Assembly: GCF_023634865.1 (NCBI RefSeq)
Contig: NZ_JAMLJN010000001.1
Span: 463,780 to 527,779 of the forward strand
Length of the DNA stretch: 64,000 nucleotides
Reading direction: 5' to 3'
Source of the DNA: Flavobacterium fragile
Lineage (GTDB): Bacteria; Bacteroidota; Bacteroidia; Flavobacteriales; Flavobacteriaceae
Shown here: in pieces, positions 8,771-18,632 of the stretch
How positions within the stretch are numbered: position 1 is the stretch's first letter
How the letters are laid out: the number at the start of each line of letters is the position of its first letter
Position numbers and translations under genes: made by a program
Notes under the pieces: generated by a model
The model's input: the letters and a program-made list of their open reading frames with translations, nothing else
What the model was told of the DNA's origin: nothing
Databases searched by the model: none

Positions 8771-9064
8771 CTAATCCGAAAGTTGGGCTATGCAATAATC
8801 AATTTCTCTGATTAATGAATTTATTTTGAGTTTTGTTTCTCGTTTATTTTCTTCACTGCCTAGTAATGAATTTACCATTTTAAGAGTATCTATTTGATTC
8901 TTTAGTGATTGTATTTCACTATTTTGCTCTTGTTGATTTTTTTTAGAAAGCAACAATTCTTCTTGCAACTCTAGGTTCTTTTTTTCTAATTGCATCACTT
9001 TCTGATTCAATTTGAAAAATTTAACTTCGAGAGAATCAATTAATTCAGATAATCCATTCATCAA
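8771..9064 (-). CDS. Small coiled-coil protein upstream of zapA
   Basis: A 97-residue protein that is almost entirely predicted coiled coil, with heptad-spaced leucines from VKFFKLNQKVMQLEKKNLEL to QIDTLKMVNSLLG, followed by a short conserved-looking tail (LKINSLIREIDYCIAQLSD). I do not know a named family. The 7-base gap to zapA suggests translational coupling. A division-related partner, analogous to ZapB or to the coiled-coil genes often found next to zapA, is a reasonable inference but is not shown by sequence. Confidence 0.75.
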   Translation of the reverse strand: MMNGLSELIDSLEVKFFKLNQKVMQLEKKNLELQEELLLSKKNQQEQNSEIQSLKNQIDTLKMVNSLLGSEENKRETKLKINSLIREIDYCIAQLSD

Positions 9065-9254
9065 CGATAGAATTCATTTCAATATTCTACAAAGTTAGTA
9101 TTAGTATTGATAAATAGCAATAGTTTTTTTTAAATTTTATGAATAAATTTTAATTTTTTATAACTAATTGATTGTTATTTATTTAATTCTTGCCTTGTTT
9201 TTGTTTGCTTCTAATACAATTATTTTTATTATTTTAGCATTAAACACAAGCACT

Positions 9255-10937
9255 ATGAAATTTGTATTAGCCTTTTTATTTGCCCCATTTTTAATTTTTA
9301 GTCAAGATTATCCTCAAGATTTTTTTCAATCACCTTTAGATATTCCCTTAGATATTTCGGGTTCATTTGGTGAACTTCGAAGTAATCATTTTCATTCAGG
9401 TCTCGATTTTAAAACAAAAGGTAAAGAAGGTTTACCTGTTTATGCTTCGGGTGATGGGTATATTTCTAGAATAAAAATTTCAACCTTTGGATACGGAAAA
9501 GCTATTTACATTACACATCCTAATGGTTTTACTACCGTATATGGACATTTGCAAAAAGCCAATGGTGCTATCGAGGCATTTATAAAATCAAAACAATACC
9601 AAGAGCAATCTTTTGAAGTTGAAATGTACTTGTACCCCACAGAACTACCTATTAAAAAAGGGGATATTATTGGTTTTACTGGAAATACTGGTGGAAGTGG
9701 AGGCCCTCATCTTCATTTTGAGTTTAGAAATACAAAGTCAGAAGAGATTTTGAATCCGTTACATTTTGGTTTCAAGAACATTATTTCCGACGATAGAAAG
9801 CCGATAATACAAGGTATTGTAGCTTATCCGTTAGATTCTACTGTTGTGAACAACTCTCAAAAACCAATTAATATTTCGTTTTCTAAACAGTCTGACGGTA
9901 GTTATTTAGGGGTAAAAGTAAAAGCAAATGGGAGGATAGCTTTCGGAATTAATGCTTTTGATTTTTGTACCAACCCTTATAATAAAAACGGACTTTACAA
10001 GGTGAAGGCTTATTTGAATGGTGTTCTGCAATATCAGTATGGTTTTGATAGCTTTGCCTTCGACGAGACGCGTTACATTAATAATTTTATCGATTATGAA
10101 CGCCTTCATCTTATGGGGCAGCGAGTTCAAAAATTATTTCAACTCACGAATTATCCTTTGTCTATTGTGGCGGGGAATAAGAAAGATGGAACCATAAAAG
10201 TGCAACCTGGTACTAATTATTCTTATCGCGTTGAAATATATGATTTTCATGATAATCGTGTTGATTTGATTATTCCGATAGCTTTTTCAAATGATGTTCC
10301 TACGATTAAAAATGAAGTAAAGAAAACACCTTATCTAGTGAAAGCTAAAAATGAATCCATTTTTCAGAAAGATAATATATCAGTGCAAATTCCTGAAAAC
10401 GCATTTTACCATGATTTTTATCTGAATTTTGATATAAATGAAAACATTTTATCGCTTCATGATGACAGTGTGCCTGTACACAAAAACATCACCATTACTT
10501 TTGAGAATGTACAAGGACTGTCAGAAGAACAATTGGCTAAAACCTATATTGCAACTTTGGATGGATACAAATTGGATTATAACAAAACGTATAGAAAAGG
10601 GAATAACTTTTCTTTAAAAACTCGAACTTTAGGAAAATTTAAATTGGCACAAGATACCGTGCCACCAAGAATTTACAACGTAAATTTTATCGAAGGTAGT
10701 ACCATAAAAGATCAAAAAACGATTAGTGTTTCTGTAGCTGATTTGCATTCTGAAATAGCTTCTTACCGTGCCTATTTAAACGGAAAATGGATATTGATGG
10801 AGTATGACTACAAAACAAACAAGTTAGTTCATAATCTAGAGGATAACCTTTGGATTTCAGGAAGAAACGATTTCAAGTTGGTTGTTACAGATAATTTACA
10901 AAATTCCACTACCTTTGAATCTCACTTTTACAGATAA
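9255..10937 (+). CDS. M23 family metallopeptidase
   Basis: A periplasmic or surface zinc endopeptidase acting on peptidoglycan cross-bridges. The open frame extends upstream to 9168, but the ATG at 9255 is chosen because it begins a clean signal peptide (MKFVLAFLFAPFLIFSQ). That gives 560 residues. The LytM/M23 domain is N-terminal (about 30-170) with the metal ligands in HSGLDF and in PHLHFEF, plus the conserved GYGKAIYITHPNGFTTVYGHL-type core. The remaining ~390 residues are beta-rich, Ig-like segments with no catalytic motif. It is followed after 15 bases by a TonB-dependent receptor gene, so the two are probably co-transcribed. Confidence 0.9.
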   Translation: MKFVLAFLFAPFLIFSQDYPQDFFQSPLDIPLDISGSFGELRSNHFHSGLDFKTKGKEGLPVYASGDGYISRIKISTFGYGKAIYITHPNGFTTVYGHLQKANGAIEAFIKSKQYQEQSFEVEMYLYPTELPIKKGDIIGFTGNTGGSGGPHLHFEFRNTKSEEILNPLHFGFKNIISDDRKPIIQGIVAYPLDSTVVNNSQKPINISFSKQSDGSYLGVKVKANGRIAFGINAFDFCTNPYNKNGLYKVKAYLNGVLQYQYGFDSFAFDETRYINNFIDYERLHLMGQRVQKLFQLTNYPLSIVAGNKKDGTIKVQPGTNYSYRVEIYDFHDNRVDLIIPIAFSNDVPTIKNEVKKTPYLVKAKNESIFQKDNISVQIPENAFYHDFYLNFDINENILSLHDDSVPVHKNITITFENVQGLSEEQLAKTYIATLDGYKLDYNKTYRKGNNFSLKTRTLGKFKLAQDTVPPRIYNVNFIEGSTIKDQKTISVSVADLHSEIASYRAYLNGKWILMEYDYKTNKLVHNLEDNLWISGRNDFKLVVTDNLQNSTTFESHFYR

Positions 10938-10952
10938 TTAATACGCAATCTC

Positions 10953-13418
10953 TTGAAAAATATTTTTTTTGCATTTCTATTGGTCCTTTTTTCTTTAACT
11001 ATTTCAGCACAAAAAGCTCGTGTTAAGGGAGTGATTTTAGATGAATTTAATAATCCTGTCGAAAATGTAGTGGTACAAGCAGGTGAGAAAAACACAACAT
11101 CAAACACTAACGGATTTTACATTTTAGAGATAGAGGCTAATAAAAAAATAAATCTTGTTTTTTCTCACGTTTCATTAAAAAAGAAAACAATTAGTTTGAC
11201 GTTAAAACCAAACGAGGATTATGAATTAAATCCTCAAATGAGTTCAAAAATTGAAGAGTTAGGAGAGATTTTAATTGATGCCAATAGTAAAAAACGCGTG
11301 GAAGGAGTCACCACTATTGACCCAGTGGTTGTGAGAAAAATTCCAGGTGCTAATGCCGGAATTGAAAATATTATCAAAACGCTTCCAGGTGTTTATTCTA
11401 ATAACGAATTAAGTACATCGTATGCGGTTCGAGGAGGAAATTACGATGAAAATTTAGTTTATGTAAATGAAATTGAAGTATATCGTCCGTTTTTAGTTCG
11501 TTCCGGACAACAAGAAGGATTGAGCTTTACCAATACTGATATGGTTCAGAATGTAGATTTCTCAGCAGGAGGTTTTCAATCAAAATATGGCGATAAATTA
11601 TCATCGGTTTTAGATATTACCTACCGAAATCCAAAACGTTTTGGTGCAAGTTTAGAAACTAGTTTTTTAGGTGGAAGTCTAACCTTGGAAGGCGTTTCTA
11701 AAAACCAAAAATGGAGCAATATTACAGGTGTTCGTTATCGTGACAATAGTTTACTTGTGAATAGTCAAGAGACCGAAACTAACTTTAGACCTACTTTTTT
11801 TGATGTGCAATCTTTACTGAATTTCAATGCTTCAACCAAATGGAATTTCAGTTTCTTAGGAAATATTTCGCAAAACAGATACAATTATCAACCCTTAACG
11901 CGTCAAACCAATTTTGGAACTATTGATGAGCCAATTGCTTTATTGGTTTTTTATGAAGGGCAAGAAAAAGACAAATACCTTACCTTTTTTGGTGCTGGAA
12001 AAGCCGTTTATCAATACAATGAAAACAATAAATTGAAATTCATCCTATCAGGATATCATACGCAAGAGCAAGAATATTATGATATTTTAGCTCAGTATCG
12101 TTTAGGTGAAGTAGATGCTAATATCGGCTCGGAAACATTTGGTGATGTTGTTTATTCAAGAGGTGTGGGTTCACAATTAAATCACGCCCGAAATGATTTA
12201 GATGCTTTAATTGCTAATGCAGAAGTGAAAGGATTTCATGATTTGAATGAAAAATCACAAATTGAGTGGGGGGCTAAATTTACTTTAGAAGATATTAGAG
12301 ATCGTTTAGTTGAATGGGAAGTGATAGATTCTGCAGGGTTCTCATTGCCAAATCCAATTTTAGATTATCAAAACGACCAACCTTACCATCCTTACGTAGG
12401 TCCTTTAGCGCCTTATAAAAATATTAGAGCAACAAATTTCACTAGAATCAATAGACTTTCGGGGTATGTACAATGGAATTATCGTGGCAAAATAGGAATG
12501 CATGATTATTGGTTAAATGCTGGAGTACGTTCACACCAATGGCAAGTTACAGCTGATGGTAGACCAAATGGTGATAGCCAAATTACATTTTCACCAAGGG
12601 CGCAATTTGCCTTTAAACCCGATTGGAATAAAGATATATTATTTCGTCTATCGGGAGGACTATATCATCAGCCGCCCTTTTACAGGGAACTTCGAGATTA
12701 TGATGGAGTAGTGCAAACCAATGTGAAAGCACAACAATCGATTCATGTAGTTTTAAGCAGTGATTATAGCTTTAAAATGTGGAATCGTCCTTTTAAACTA
12801 GTTTCAGAAGCCTATTACAAAAATATTTCGGATGTTAACACGTATACTGTGGATAATGTTCGTATTCGCTATAGAGCCAATAATAATGCGGAAGCATATG
12901 CTTATGGATTAGATGCTCGATTAAACGGAGAATTTGTGCCAGGAACAGAATCTTGGTTTAGTTTTGGCTACTTAAAAACAGAAGAAAATCAAGATGGAAA
13001 AGGTTTTATTGCGCGTCCAACCGATCAACGATTGAAATTTGGCATTTTGTTTCAAGATTATATGCCTAATATTCCGAATTTGAAATTGTATTTAAATTTG
13101 GTTTACAATACAGGTTTGCCAGGAGGAGCTCCTTCCTATACTGAAGATGCTTATGCTTATCAAATGAGATTGAACGATTATCGTCGTGCAGATGTGGGAT
13201 TTTTGTATGTGTTTAAAGATGCTGGAATTAAATCATCCAAAAAATGGTTGAAATCGTTTAATGAATTTTCATTGGGATTAGAAATTTTCAATTTGTTCAA
13301 CAATCAAAATGCCATTACAAATACTTGGGTTCGCGATGTGTACACGAAATCACAATACGGAATTCCTAACTACATGACCACACGTGTTTTCAATATCAAA
13401 TTAGTTGCTCGATTGTAA
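10953..13418 (+). CDS. TonB-dependent receptor with carboxypeptidase-like domain
   Basis: An 821-residue outer-membrane receptor. The start codon appears to be TTG at 10953, because it is directly followed by the signal peptide (KNIFFAFLLVLFSLTISAQ) and no ATG lies nearby. Domains: carboxypeptidase-regulatory-like (about 22-105, ARVKGVILDEFNNPVENVVV), plug (about 115-225, with IENIIKTLPGVYS and SYAVRGGNYDENLVYVNEIE) and a C-terminal 22-strand barrel ending in FNIKLVARL. The substrate cannot be read from sequence; no SusD-type partner lies beside it. The gene follows the M23 peptidase with 15 bases between them. Confidence 0.9.
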   Translation: MKNIFFAFLLVLFSLTISAQKARVKGVILDEFNNPVENVVVQAGEKNTTSNTNGFYILEIEANKKINLVFSHVSLKKKTISLTLKPNEDYELNPQMSSKIEELGEILIDANSKKRVEGVTTIDPVVVRKIPGANAGIENIIKTLPGVYSNNELSTSYAVRGGNYDENLVYVNEIEVYRPFLVRSGQQEGLSFTNTDMVQNVDFSAGGFQSKYGDKLSSVLDITYRNPKRFGASLETSFLGGSLTLEGVSKNQKWSNITGVRYRDNSLLVNSQETETNFRPTFFDVQSLLNFNASTKWNFSFLGNISQNRYNYQPLTRQTNFGTIDEPIALLVFYEGQEKDKYLTFFGAGKAVYQYNENNKLKFILSGYHTQEQEYYDILAQYRLGEVDANIGSETFGDVVYSRGVGSQLNHARNDLDALIANAEVKGFHDLNEKSQIEWGAKFTLEDIRDRLVEWEVIDSAGFSLPNPILDYQNDQPYHPYVGPLAPYKNIRATNFTRINRLSGYVQWNYRGKIGMHDYWLNAGVRSHQWQVTADGRPNGDSQITFSPRAQFAFKPDWNKDILFRLSGGLYHQPPFYRELRDYDGVVQTNVKAQQSIHVVLSSDYSFKMWNRPFKLVSEAYYKNISDVNTYTVDNVRIRYRANNNAEAYAYGLDARLNGEFVPGTESWFSFGYLKTEENQDGKGFIARPTDQRLKFGILFQDYMPNIPNLKLYLNLVYNTGLPGGAPSYTEDAYAYQMRLNDYRRADVGFLYVFKDAGIKSSKKWLKSFNEFSLGLEIFNLFNNQNAITNTWVRDVYTKSQYGIPNYMTTRVFNIKLVARL

Positions 13419-13461
13419 GCCAATAATTATTTTAGTATATTTGACTATAAAATTCAAACAG

Positions 13462-14175
13462 ATGAAGCGTATTCTTTTCACTTTTAGCTTGGTTGCAACT
13501 TTAATGAGTTGTAAAGAAGAAACGGAAACTCCAAAAGTTATCTACGAAGAAGGAAAAACTAAGGTAGAAGCAGAAACGAGAGATACGTCATCTATCAAGG
13601 TGGCTGATTTGCCAATTTTCATGGAAGGAACCAAGTATTTGATTCATCCTATTGGTGATGTTCGTGTCTATGACTCGAATAGTAAAGTGTATGGAAGCAG
13701 CAAAACCAACCAAGTAAGCTATGCGATTTCCAATTATAACCGATTTGAAATTACAGGTTACTTCGATAATTTGAATTTTCAACACATTGATTCTATGAAT
13801 GTAAAACCATTAACCGATAAGAAAATCCAAATTCAAACGGCTACTTTTTTAGACGGAATTGCCGCTAAAACGAAAAAGCAAATTATCGTTTATACTTTAG
13901 TGGATTCCGATACTAACAAAGATGGAAAAATCAATCAAAATGATATTCGTTCGTTGTATTTGAGCACCATTAGTGGTGACAACTTTACTAAACTTTCAGA
14001 AGAGTTTCAGGAATTAATTGATTGGAATATTATTGAAGCTCAAAACCGTTTGTACTTTAGATGTATTGAAGATATCAACAAAAATGGCGCTTTTGATAAA
14101 AATGATAAAGTACATTACCACTTTGTAAACTTGTTAGCTGACGAGTGGAAAGTGGAAGTTTATACTCCGAATTAG
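13462..14175 (+). CDS. Lipoprotein of unknown function with EF-hand-like loops
   Basis: The ATG at 13462 is preferred over the upstream start at 13405 because it begins a lipoprotein signal (MKRILFTFSLVATLMSC) with Cys17 as the lipidated residue. The protein is 237 residues. Two acidic loops resemble EF-hand or dockerin calcium-binding loops: DSDTNKDGKINQND and DINKNGAFDKNDK, each with Asp/Asn at the expected spacing. No other domain is recognised. The gene is the last of the M23-TonB receptor-lipoprotein run and is separated from the receptor by 43 bases. A role with the receptor is possible but inferred only from position. Confidence 0.75.
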   Translation: MKRILFTFSLVATLMSCKEETETPKVIYEEGKTKVEAETRDTSSIKVADLPIFMEGTKYLIHPIGDVRVYDSNSKVYGSSKTNQVSYAISNYNRFEITGYFDNLNFQHIDSMNVKPLTDKKIQIQTATFLDGIAAKTKKQIIVYTLVDSDTNKDGKINQNDIRSLYLSTISGDNFTKLSEEFQELIDWNIIEAQNRLYFRCIEDINKNGAFDKNDKVHYHFVNLLADEWKVEVYTPN

Positions 14176-14216
14176 TTTAAGTAATTAAAAAAATCCGTTT
14201 CATCTGCGTTGCTACT

Positions 14217-14918
14217 CTAAATCAAAATATCACTCTCTAGATCCGATTTTTCGATTTCAAAATCAAATCCCAATTGCGAAACCAGTTGTATGACCAAATT
14301 CTTATACCAGTTTTCACTTTTAGGATGAATGTAAATTTTTTCTATAAGTTGATTTAAGTTCACATCAACTTTTAAACCGTTATCGATTTTCATTCCATTA
14401 GCTGAAACGTCCGAAATAATGCGAATTTCTCTTTCGTATTGAAAACTTTTTCGTTTAAACAAAAACGGGAAAAACGTATCTTCAAACGGAATAAATTCTT
14501 TTTTGTAATCGATATAATTAACGGCACCAATATATTGTTCGGTTTGCCTTTCAGGTTGTAAGGCTTCTTTTAGTCTGCCAATAGTTGTTTGAATCGCTAA
14601 ACCTTCGGTGTTTTGAGTGAAAATTTGCCACATGGCGAAGGATTCGTACTCGTTAATATGCCAACTACTAATCACTACTTTTTCTCGATGTGATTTGTAG
14701 TAATCCAAAAACTTTGGATTGTTAGCTGCAATTTTTTTGATTTCTTCAAAAGTGGGTTCTGAAAATGTGCCTTCATATTGGTCTTCAAACTTATCTGAAC
14801 GCGACATAAACAATTGACGCGATAGTAACATGTCTAAGAACTTAGACAAGTCCAAATACTTCCAAACAATGGTGTCATTGTCATCGGGTAAAGTGATATT
14901 GGGATGGTTTATGTACAT
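14217..14918 (-). CDS. DUF2971 domain protein
   Basis: A 233-residue cytoplasmic protein. It has the DUF2971 pattern: an N-terminal WKYLDLSKFLDMLLSRQLF followed by SRSDKFEDQYEGT, a central SSWHINEYESFAMWQIF and a C-terminal YEREIRIISD and IYIHPKSENWYKN. The biochemical function of the family is unknown. The gene stands alone, convergent with the lipoprotein gene and separated from the next minus-strand gene by a 149-bp spacer that contains repeat blocks. Confidence 0.8.
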   Translation of the reverse strand: MYINHPNITLPDDNDTIVWKYLDLSKFLDMLLSRQLFMSRSDKFEDQYEGTFSEPTFEEIKKIAANNPKFLDYYKSHREKVVISSWHINEYESFAMWQIFTQNTEGLAIQTTIGRLKEALQPERQTEQYIGAVNYIDYKKEFIPFEDTFFPFLFKRKSFQYEREIRIISDVSANGMKIDNGLKVDVNLNQLIEKIYIHPKSENWYKNLVIQLVSQLGFDFEIEKSDLESDILI

Positions 14919-14932
14919 TTTTCAAGTTCAAT

Positions 14933-14967
14933 TAAAAGTTCAATTACACGTTCAAAATTCAAGTTTT
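14933..14967. repeat. 12-nt-period direct repeat (AGTTCAATTA units)
   Basis: The spacer upstream of the DUF2971 gene has about three tandem units around AGTTCAATTAAA / AGTTCAATTACA / CGTTCAAAATTC. It contains no reading frame. Confidence 0.5.
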
Positions 14968-15035
14968 GGAACACAGATTTAAGAAATTTACATAATCTAA
15001 AAAATCTTGAAATGAGATTAATTTATTTTAGATAA

Positions 15036-15070
15036 ACTCTTAACTTCCATCTCCCAACTCTTTACTTTTA
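15036..15070. repeat. Degenerate heptamer repeat block (ACTCTTA type)
   Basis: Five consecutive 7-nt units: ACTCTTA, ACTTCCA, TCTCCCA, ACTCTTT, ACTTTTA. The block ends exactly at the stop codon of the ABC exporter gene (15068-15070). It has the same register and near-identical units as the block at 19167-19201. Confidence 0.7.
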
Positions 15071-16900
15071 TTCAAAACTCTGCATCATCACTAACTTCGA
15101 ATACGTTCCGTTTAAAGCTAATAATTCGTCGTGTGTTCCTTGTTCTACGATTTCACCTTTTTGCATTACAACAATTTTATCTGCTTTTTGAATCGTAGAT
15201 AAACGGTGCGCAATAACAATTGATGTTCGGTTTTGCATCATATTTTCTAAAGCCACTTGAACGAATTTTTCGCTTTCCGTATCTAAAGCAGAAGTTGCTT
15301 CATCCAAAATCATGATTGGTGGATTTTTCAAAACCGCTCTCGCAATCGATAAACGTTGTTTTTGTCCGCCCGAAAGTTTTCCACCTGCATCACCAATATT
15401 GGTTTCAATTCCGTTAGGTAAGTCTTTTACGAATTCGTAAGCATTAGCCACTTTTAAAGCAGCAATAATTTCTTCATCGGTTGCATCTTCTTTCCCTAAA
15501 CGAATATTATTTTTAATCGTATCGTTAAATAAAATCGAATCTTGAGTAACCAATCCCATTAGATCACGAAGTGATTCTAATGTCATGTCTTTAATGTCGA
15601 TTCCGTCGATTTTTACGGTTCCTTCTTGTACATCATAAAAACGAGTCAATAAATTAGCAATCGTACTTTTTCCAGAACCAGATTGTCCAACTAATGCTAT
15701 CATTTTTCCTTTAGGAATTTCCAAAGAGAAGTTTTTCAAAACGTTTTCTTCAGCGTACCCAAAGTTGATATTTTCGATACTGATTTTTTCGTTAAAGGAA
15801 TTTTTTACTATGGCATTTGGTTTGTTGGTAATGGTGTTTTCAACTTCTAGCACTTCAAATACACGTTCGGCAGCCGCTAATCCATTTTTAACAGCATAAG
15901 AAGCTTTAGAAATGGCTTTAGCAGGTGTTAAAATATTATAAGCTAATCCAATGTAGGTGATAAAATTTGAACCTTTTAAAGAACCTTCAACTAAAACTAG
16001 GTTACCTCCATATACTAATAACACTCCGATAACTAAAATTCCCATAAATTCACTCATAGGTGAAGCTAAATTGTTTTTCTTACTAATAGAAATGGTTAGT
16101 TTATACAAACGATTGATAGAATCATTGAATGTTTTAGCAAAAATATTTTCTGCATTGTAGCTTTTGACTACCTTCAAACCACTTAAGCTTTCCTCTACTA
16201 TCGAAATTAAATAGCCATTTTCTTGTTGGGCCCTGCTAGATTGTGATTTTAGACTTTTACCAATTTTTGAAATAATAAATCCAGAAATTGGTATAAAAAC
16301 AAACACGAAAACAGTTAATTTCCAACTAATCGATATCATAGCAATCAATGAAAATACAATAGTTAGTGGTTCTTTAACAATGAGTTCCAAAACCATAAAA
16401 AATGAATTCTGAACTTCGTTTACATCACCCAGCATTCTTGCCATTACATCCCCTTTTCTTTTTTCAGAATAATAGGAAACAGGTAATGAAACAATTTTGT
16501 TGAACATCTTGTCACGTAAATCACGTAGTACTCCTGTCTTGACTTTGGTTAAATGCTGTAATGCTAAGTAGTTTGACAGATTTTTAAATAAAAAAGTTAC
16601 TAATACTAAAGCTACCGTAAGCATTAATCCGTATTGAATACCATAATCTTTAGAATATTGATTGACATAATAGGCAATATATTCTTGCCAATTTCCTAAT
16701 GCATTTATGATTCCATCGTAAATTGGTAGTTCAACTTCTTCTGTTTTTCTTTCATCAAATAAAACAGAAAGAACAGGCATGATAAATACCATTCCTAGTG
16801 TTCCAAATAAAGCATACAAAATGTTGAAGGAGATGTTACCCGCCACATTGTATTTGTACTTTTTAGCAAAAGGAATAAGTTTTTTTAAATTTTCGTCCAT
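15068..16900 (-). CDS. ABC exporter, fused permease and ATPase (MsbA-like)
   Basis: A 610-residue half-transporter that works as a homodimer in the inner membrane. The N-terminal ABC_membrane domain (about 20-340) has six membrane helices. The ATPase domain (about 370-605) shows Walker A (GQSGSGKST), the signature LSGGQKQRLSIARA, Walker B (PIMILDEATSALD) and the H-loop (IVIAHRLST). Its length and order match the MsbA/lipid-exporter group; the true substrate, lipid A or a drug, cannot be told from sequence. Its start adjoins the stop of the phosphohexomutase gene with no gap, so the genes are translated from one mRNA. Confidence 0.9.
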   Translation of the reverse strand: MDENLKKLIPFAKKYKYNVAGNISFNILYALFGTLGMVFIMPVLSVLFDERKTEEVELPIYDGIINALGNWQEYIAYYVNQYSKDYGIQYGLMLTVALVLVTFLFKNLSNYLALQHLTKVKTGVLRDLRDKMFNKIVSLPVSYYSEKRKGDVMARMLGDVNEVQNSFFMVLELIVKEPLTIVFSLIAMISISWKLTVFVFVFIPISGFIISKIGKSLKSQSSRAQQENGYLISIVEESLSGLKVVKSYNAENIFAKTFNDSINRLYKLTISISKKNNLASPMSEFMGILVIGVLLVYGGNLVLVEGSLKGSNFITYIGLAYNILTPAKAISKASYAVKNGLAAAERVFEVLEVENTITNKPNAIVKNSFNEKISIENINFGYAEENVLKNFSLEIPKGKMIALVGQSGSGKSTIANLLTRFYDVQEGTVKIDGIDIKDMTLESLRDLMGLVTQDSILFNDTIKNNIRLGKEDATDEEIIAALKVANAYEFVKDLPNGIETNIGDAGGKLSGGQKQRLSIARAVLKNPPIMILDEATSALDTESEKFVQVALENMMQNRTSIVIAHRLSTIQKADKIVVMQKGEIVEQGTHDELLALNGTYSKLVMMQSFE

Positions 16901-18628
16901 TTAGTTTAGTTTCATTGCCGAAATAATTCCTGCAATTTTATTATCTAGTTCTTTTTCTACTGATTTTGCGTTTTCAATTGAGTTTAAAACCCCATTTACG
17001 CTGAAATAGAATTTAATTTTAGGTTCGGTACCACTTGGTCTTGCACAGATTTTACTTCCGTCTTCCAAATAGTAAATTAATACGTTTGATTTTGGAATAT
17101 GAATTTCAAATTCTTCATTGTTCATGAAGTCTTTTCCTTTAGAAGCTTGGTAATCTTCTATACAAATTACACGTTGTCCGTTGATTTCTTTCATTGGATT
17201 TTCGCGTAAATCAATCATCATTTGTTTGATTTCATTTGCGCCCTCAATTCCTTTTTTGGTAATCGAAATCAAATGTTCTTTGTAGAAGCCAAAATCAATA
17301 TATAAATTCAATAATTCTTGATATAACGAACTTCCAGAAGCTTTAGCTTGTGCTGCAATTTCACTCACTAATAAGATAGCTGCAACCGCGTCTTTATCGC
17401 GAACCGCGTCGCCCACCATGAAACCAAAACTTTCTTCGCCACCACCAACAAATTTCTGATTTGGGAAATCTTTAATGAATTTCGCAATCCATTTGAAACC
17501 GGTTAATCCTACTTTACATTCTACATCATAAGCAGCTGCTAATTCCAACATCATGGGAGTGGAAACTATAGTTGAACCAATGAATTCATTTCCTTTGAAT
17601 TTATCGGCGCGCTTCCATTGTTCTAATAAGAAAGCGGTCATGATAACCATGGTTTGGTTTCCGTTTAATAATTTGATTTTTCCATCTAAATCTCGAACCG
17701 CAACGCCTAAACGATCAGAATCTGGATCGGTTCCTACGACCATATCTGCACCAATTTTCTCTGCCAAAGCAATTGCCATAGACAACGCTTCTGGTTCTTC
17801 AGGATTTGGAGAAACTACGGTTGGAAAATCACCATTAGGTTCCGCTTGTTCAGGAACGATATTCACATCGGTATACCCTGATTTTGCCAAAACATTAGGA
17901 ATCGCTTTAATCGAAGTTCCGTGTAAAGAAGTATAAACGATTTTTAAATTCGCTTTAGCTTCAACTGGCGTTTTAAAACTTGCATTTTCAATAGTTGATT
18001 TTGCGAAAGCTTCGTCTACTTCGGTATCGATATATTCAATTAAATCGTTATTCGCTTCGAATTTGATGTCGCTGTATTTTAAATCTTCGATTACTTTGAT
18101 AATTTCAGCATCTTGAGGTGGAACTAATTGACCTCCATCTTGCCAATATACTTTGTATCCGTTGTATTCTGGCGGATTGTGAGAAGCGGTTAAAACAATT
18201 CCTGCATGACAATTCAAATAACGAACGGCAAATGATAATTCAGGAGTAGGGCGCATATCTGAAAATAAATACACTTTAATTCCGTTAGCCGAAAAAACAT
18301 CAGCCACCACTTTAGCCAATGTGTTACTGTTATGGCGACAATCGTAAGCGATTGCCACTTTTAATTGTTCGTTTGGAAACGATTTGTGTAAATAATCAGA
18401 TAAACCTTGTGTGTTTTTTCCAAGTGTATATTTGTTGATACGATTCGTTCCAACACCCATAACACCGCGCATTCCGCCGGTTCCAAACTCTAAATTTTTA
18501 TAAAAACTTTCTTCTAACTCTTTTGGAGCAGAAGTCATCATTTCTTTGATGGCTTCTTGAGTTGCTTCGTCAAATGTTGGGGTTAACCACTCGTTTACTT
18601 TGTTTAAAATACTTTGTTCGATATGCAT
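16901..18628 (-). CDS. Phosphohexomutase (phosphoglucomutase/phosphomannomutase family)
   Basis: It interconverts hexose 1- and 6-phosphates for glycogen, cell-wall or LPS sugar supply. I chose the ATG at 18628 (MHIEQSILNKVNEW) over 18652 because the longer form would overlap the ORF6N gene; it gives 575 residues. All four family motifs are visible: the active-site serine loop TASHNPPEYNGYK, the metal loop GTDPDSDRLG, the sugar-binding GGGEESFGF and the phosphate-binding ARPSGTEPKIK. The order of domains is that of the long PGM2-like bacterial form. Specificity between glucose and mannose phosphates is not clear. Confidence 0.9.
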   Translation of the reverse strand: MHIEQSILNKVNEWLTPTFDEATQEAIKEMMTSAPKELEESFYKNLEFGTGGMRGVMGVGTNRINKYTLGKNTQGLSDYLHKSFPNEQLKVAIAYDCRHNSNTLAKVVADVFSANGIKVYLFSDMRPTPELSFAVRYLNCHAGIVLTASHNPPEYNGYKVYWQDGGQLVPPQDAEIIKVIEDLKYSDIKFEANNDLIEYIDTEVDEAFAKSTIENASFKTPVEAKANLKIVYTSLHGTSIKAIPNVLAKSGYTDVNIVPEQAEPNGDFPTVVSPNPEEPEALSMAIALAEKIGADMVVGTDPDSDRLGVAVRDLDGKIKLLNGNQTMVIMTAFLLEQWKRADKFKGNEFIGSTIVSTPMMLELAAAYDVECKVGLTGFKWIAKFIKDFPNQKFVGGGEESFGFMVGDAVRDKDAVAAILLVSEIAAQAKASGSSLYQELLNLYIDFGFYKEHLISITKKGIEGANEIKQMMIDLRENPMKEINGQRVICIEDYQASKGKDFMNNEEFEIHIPKSNVLIYYLEDGSKICARPSGTEPKIKFYFSVNGVLNSIENAKSVEKELDNKIAGIISAMKLN

Positions 18629-18632
18629 ATTC

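Noticed and set aside
9168..9254. N-terminal extension of the M23 peptidase (29 residues)
   Set aside because: The extension is hydrophobic AT-rich leader; the ATG at 9255 starts a standard signal peptide.
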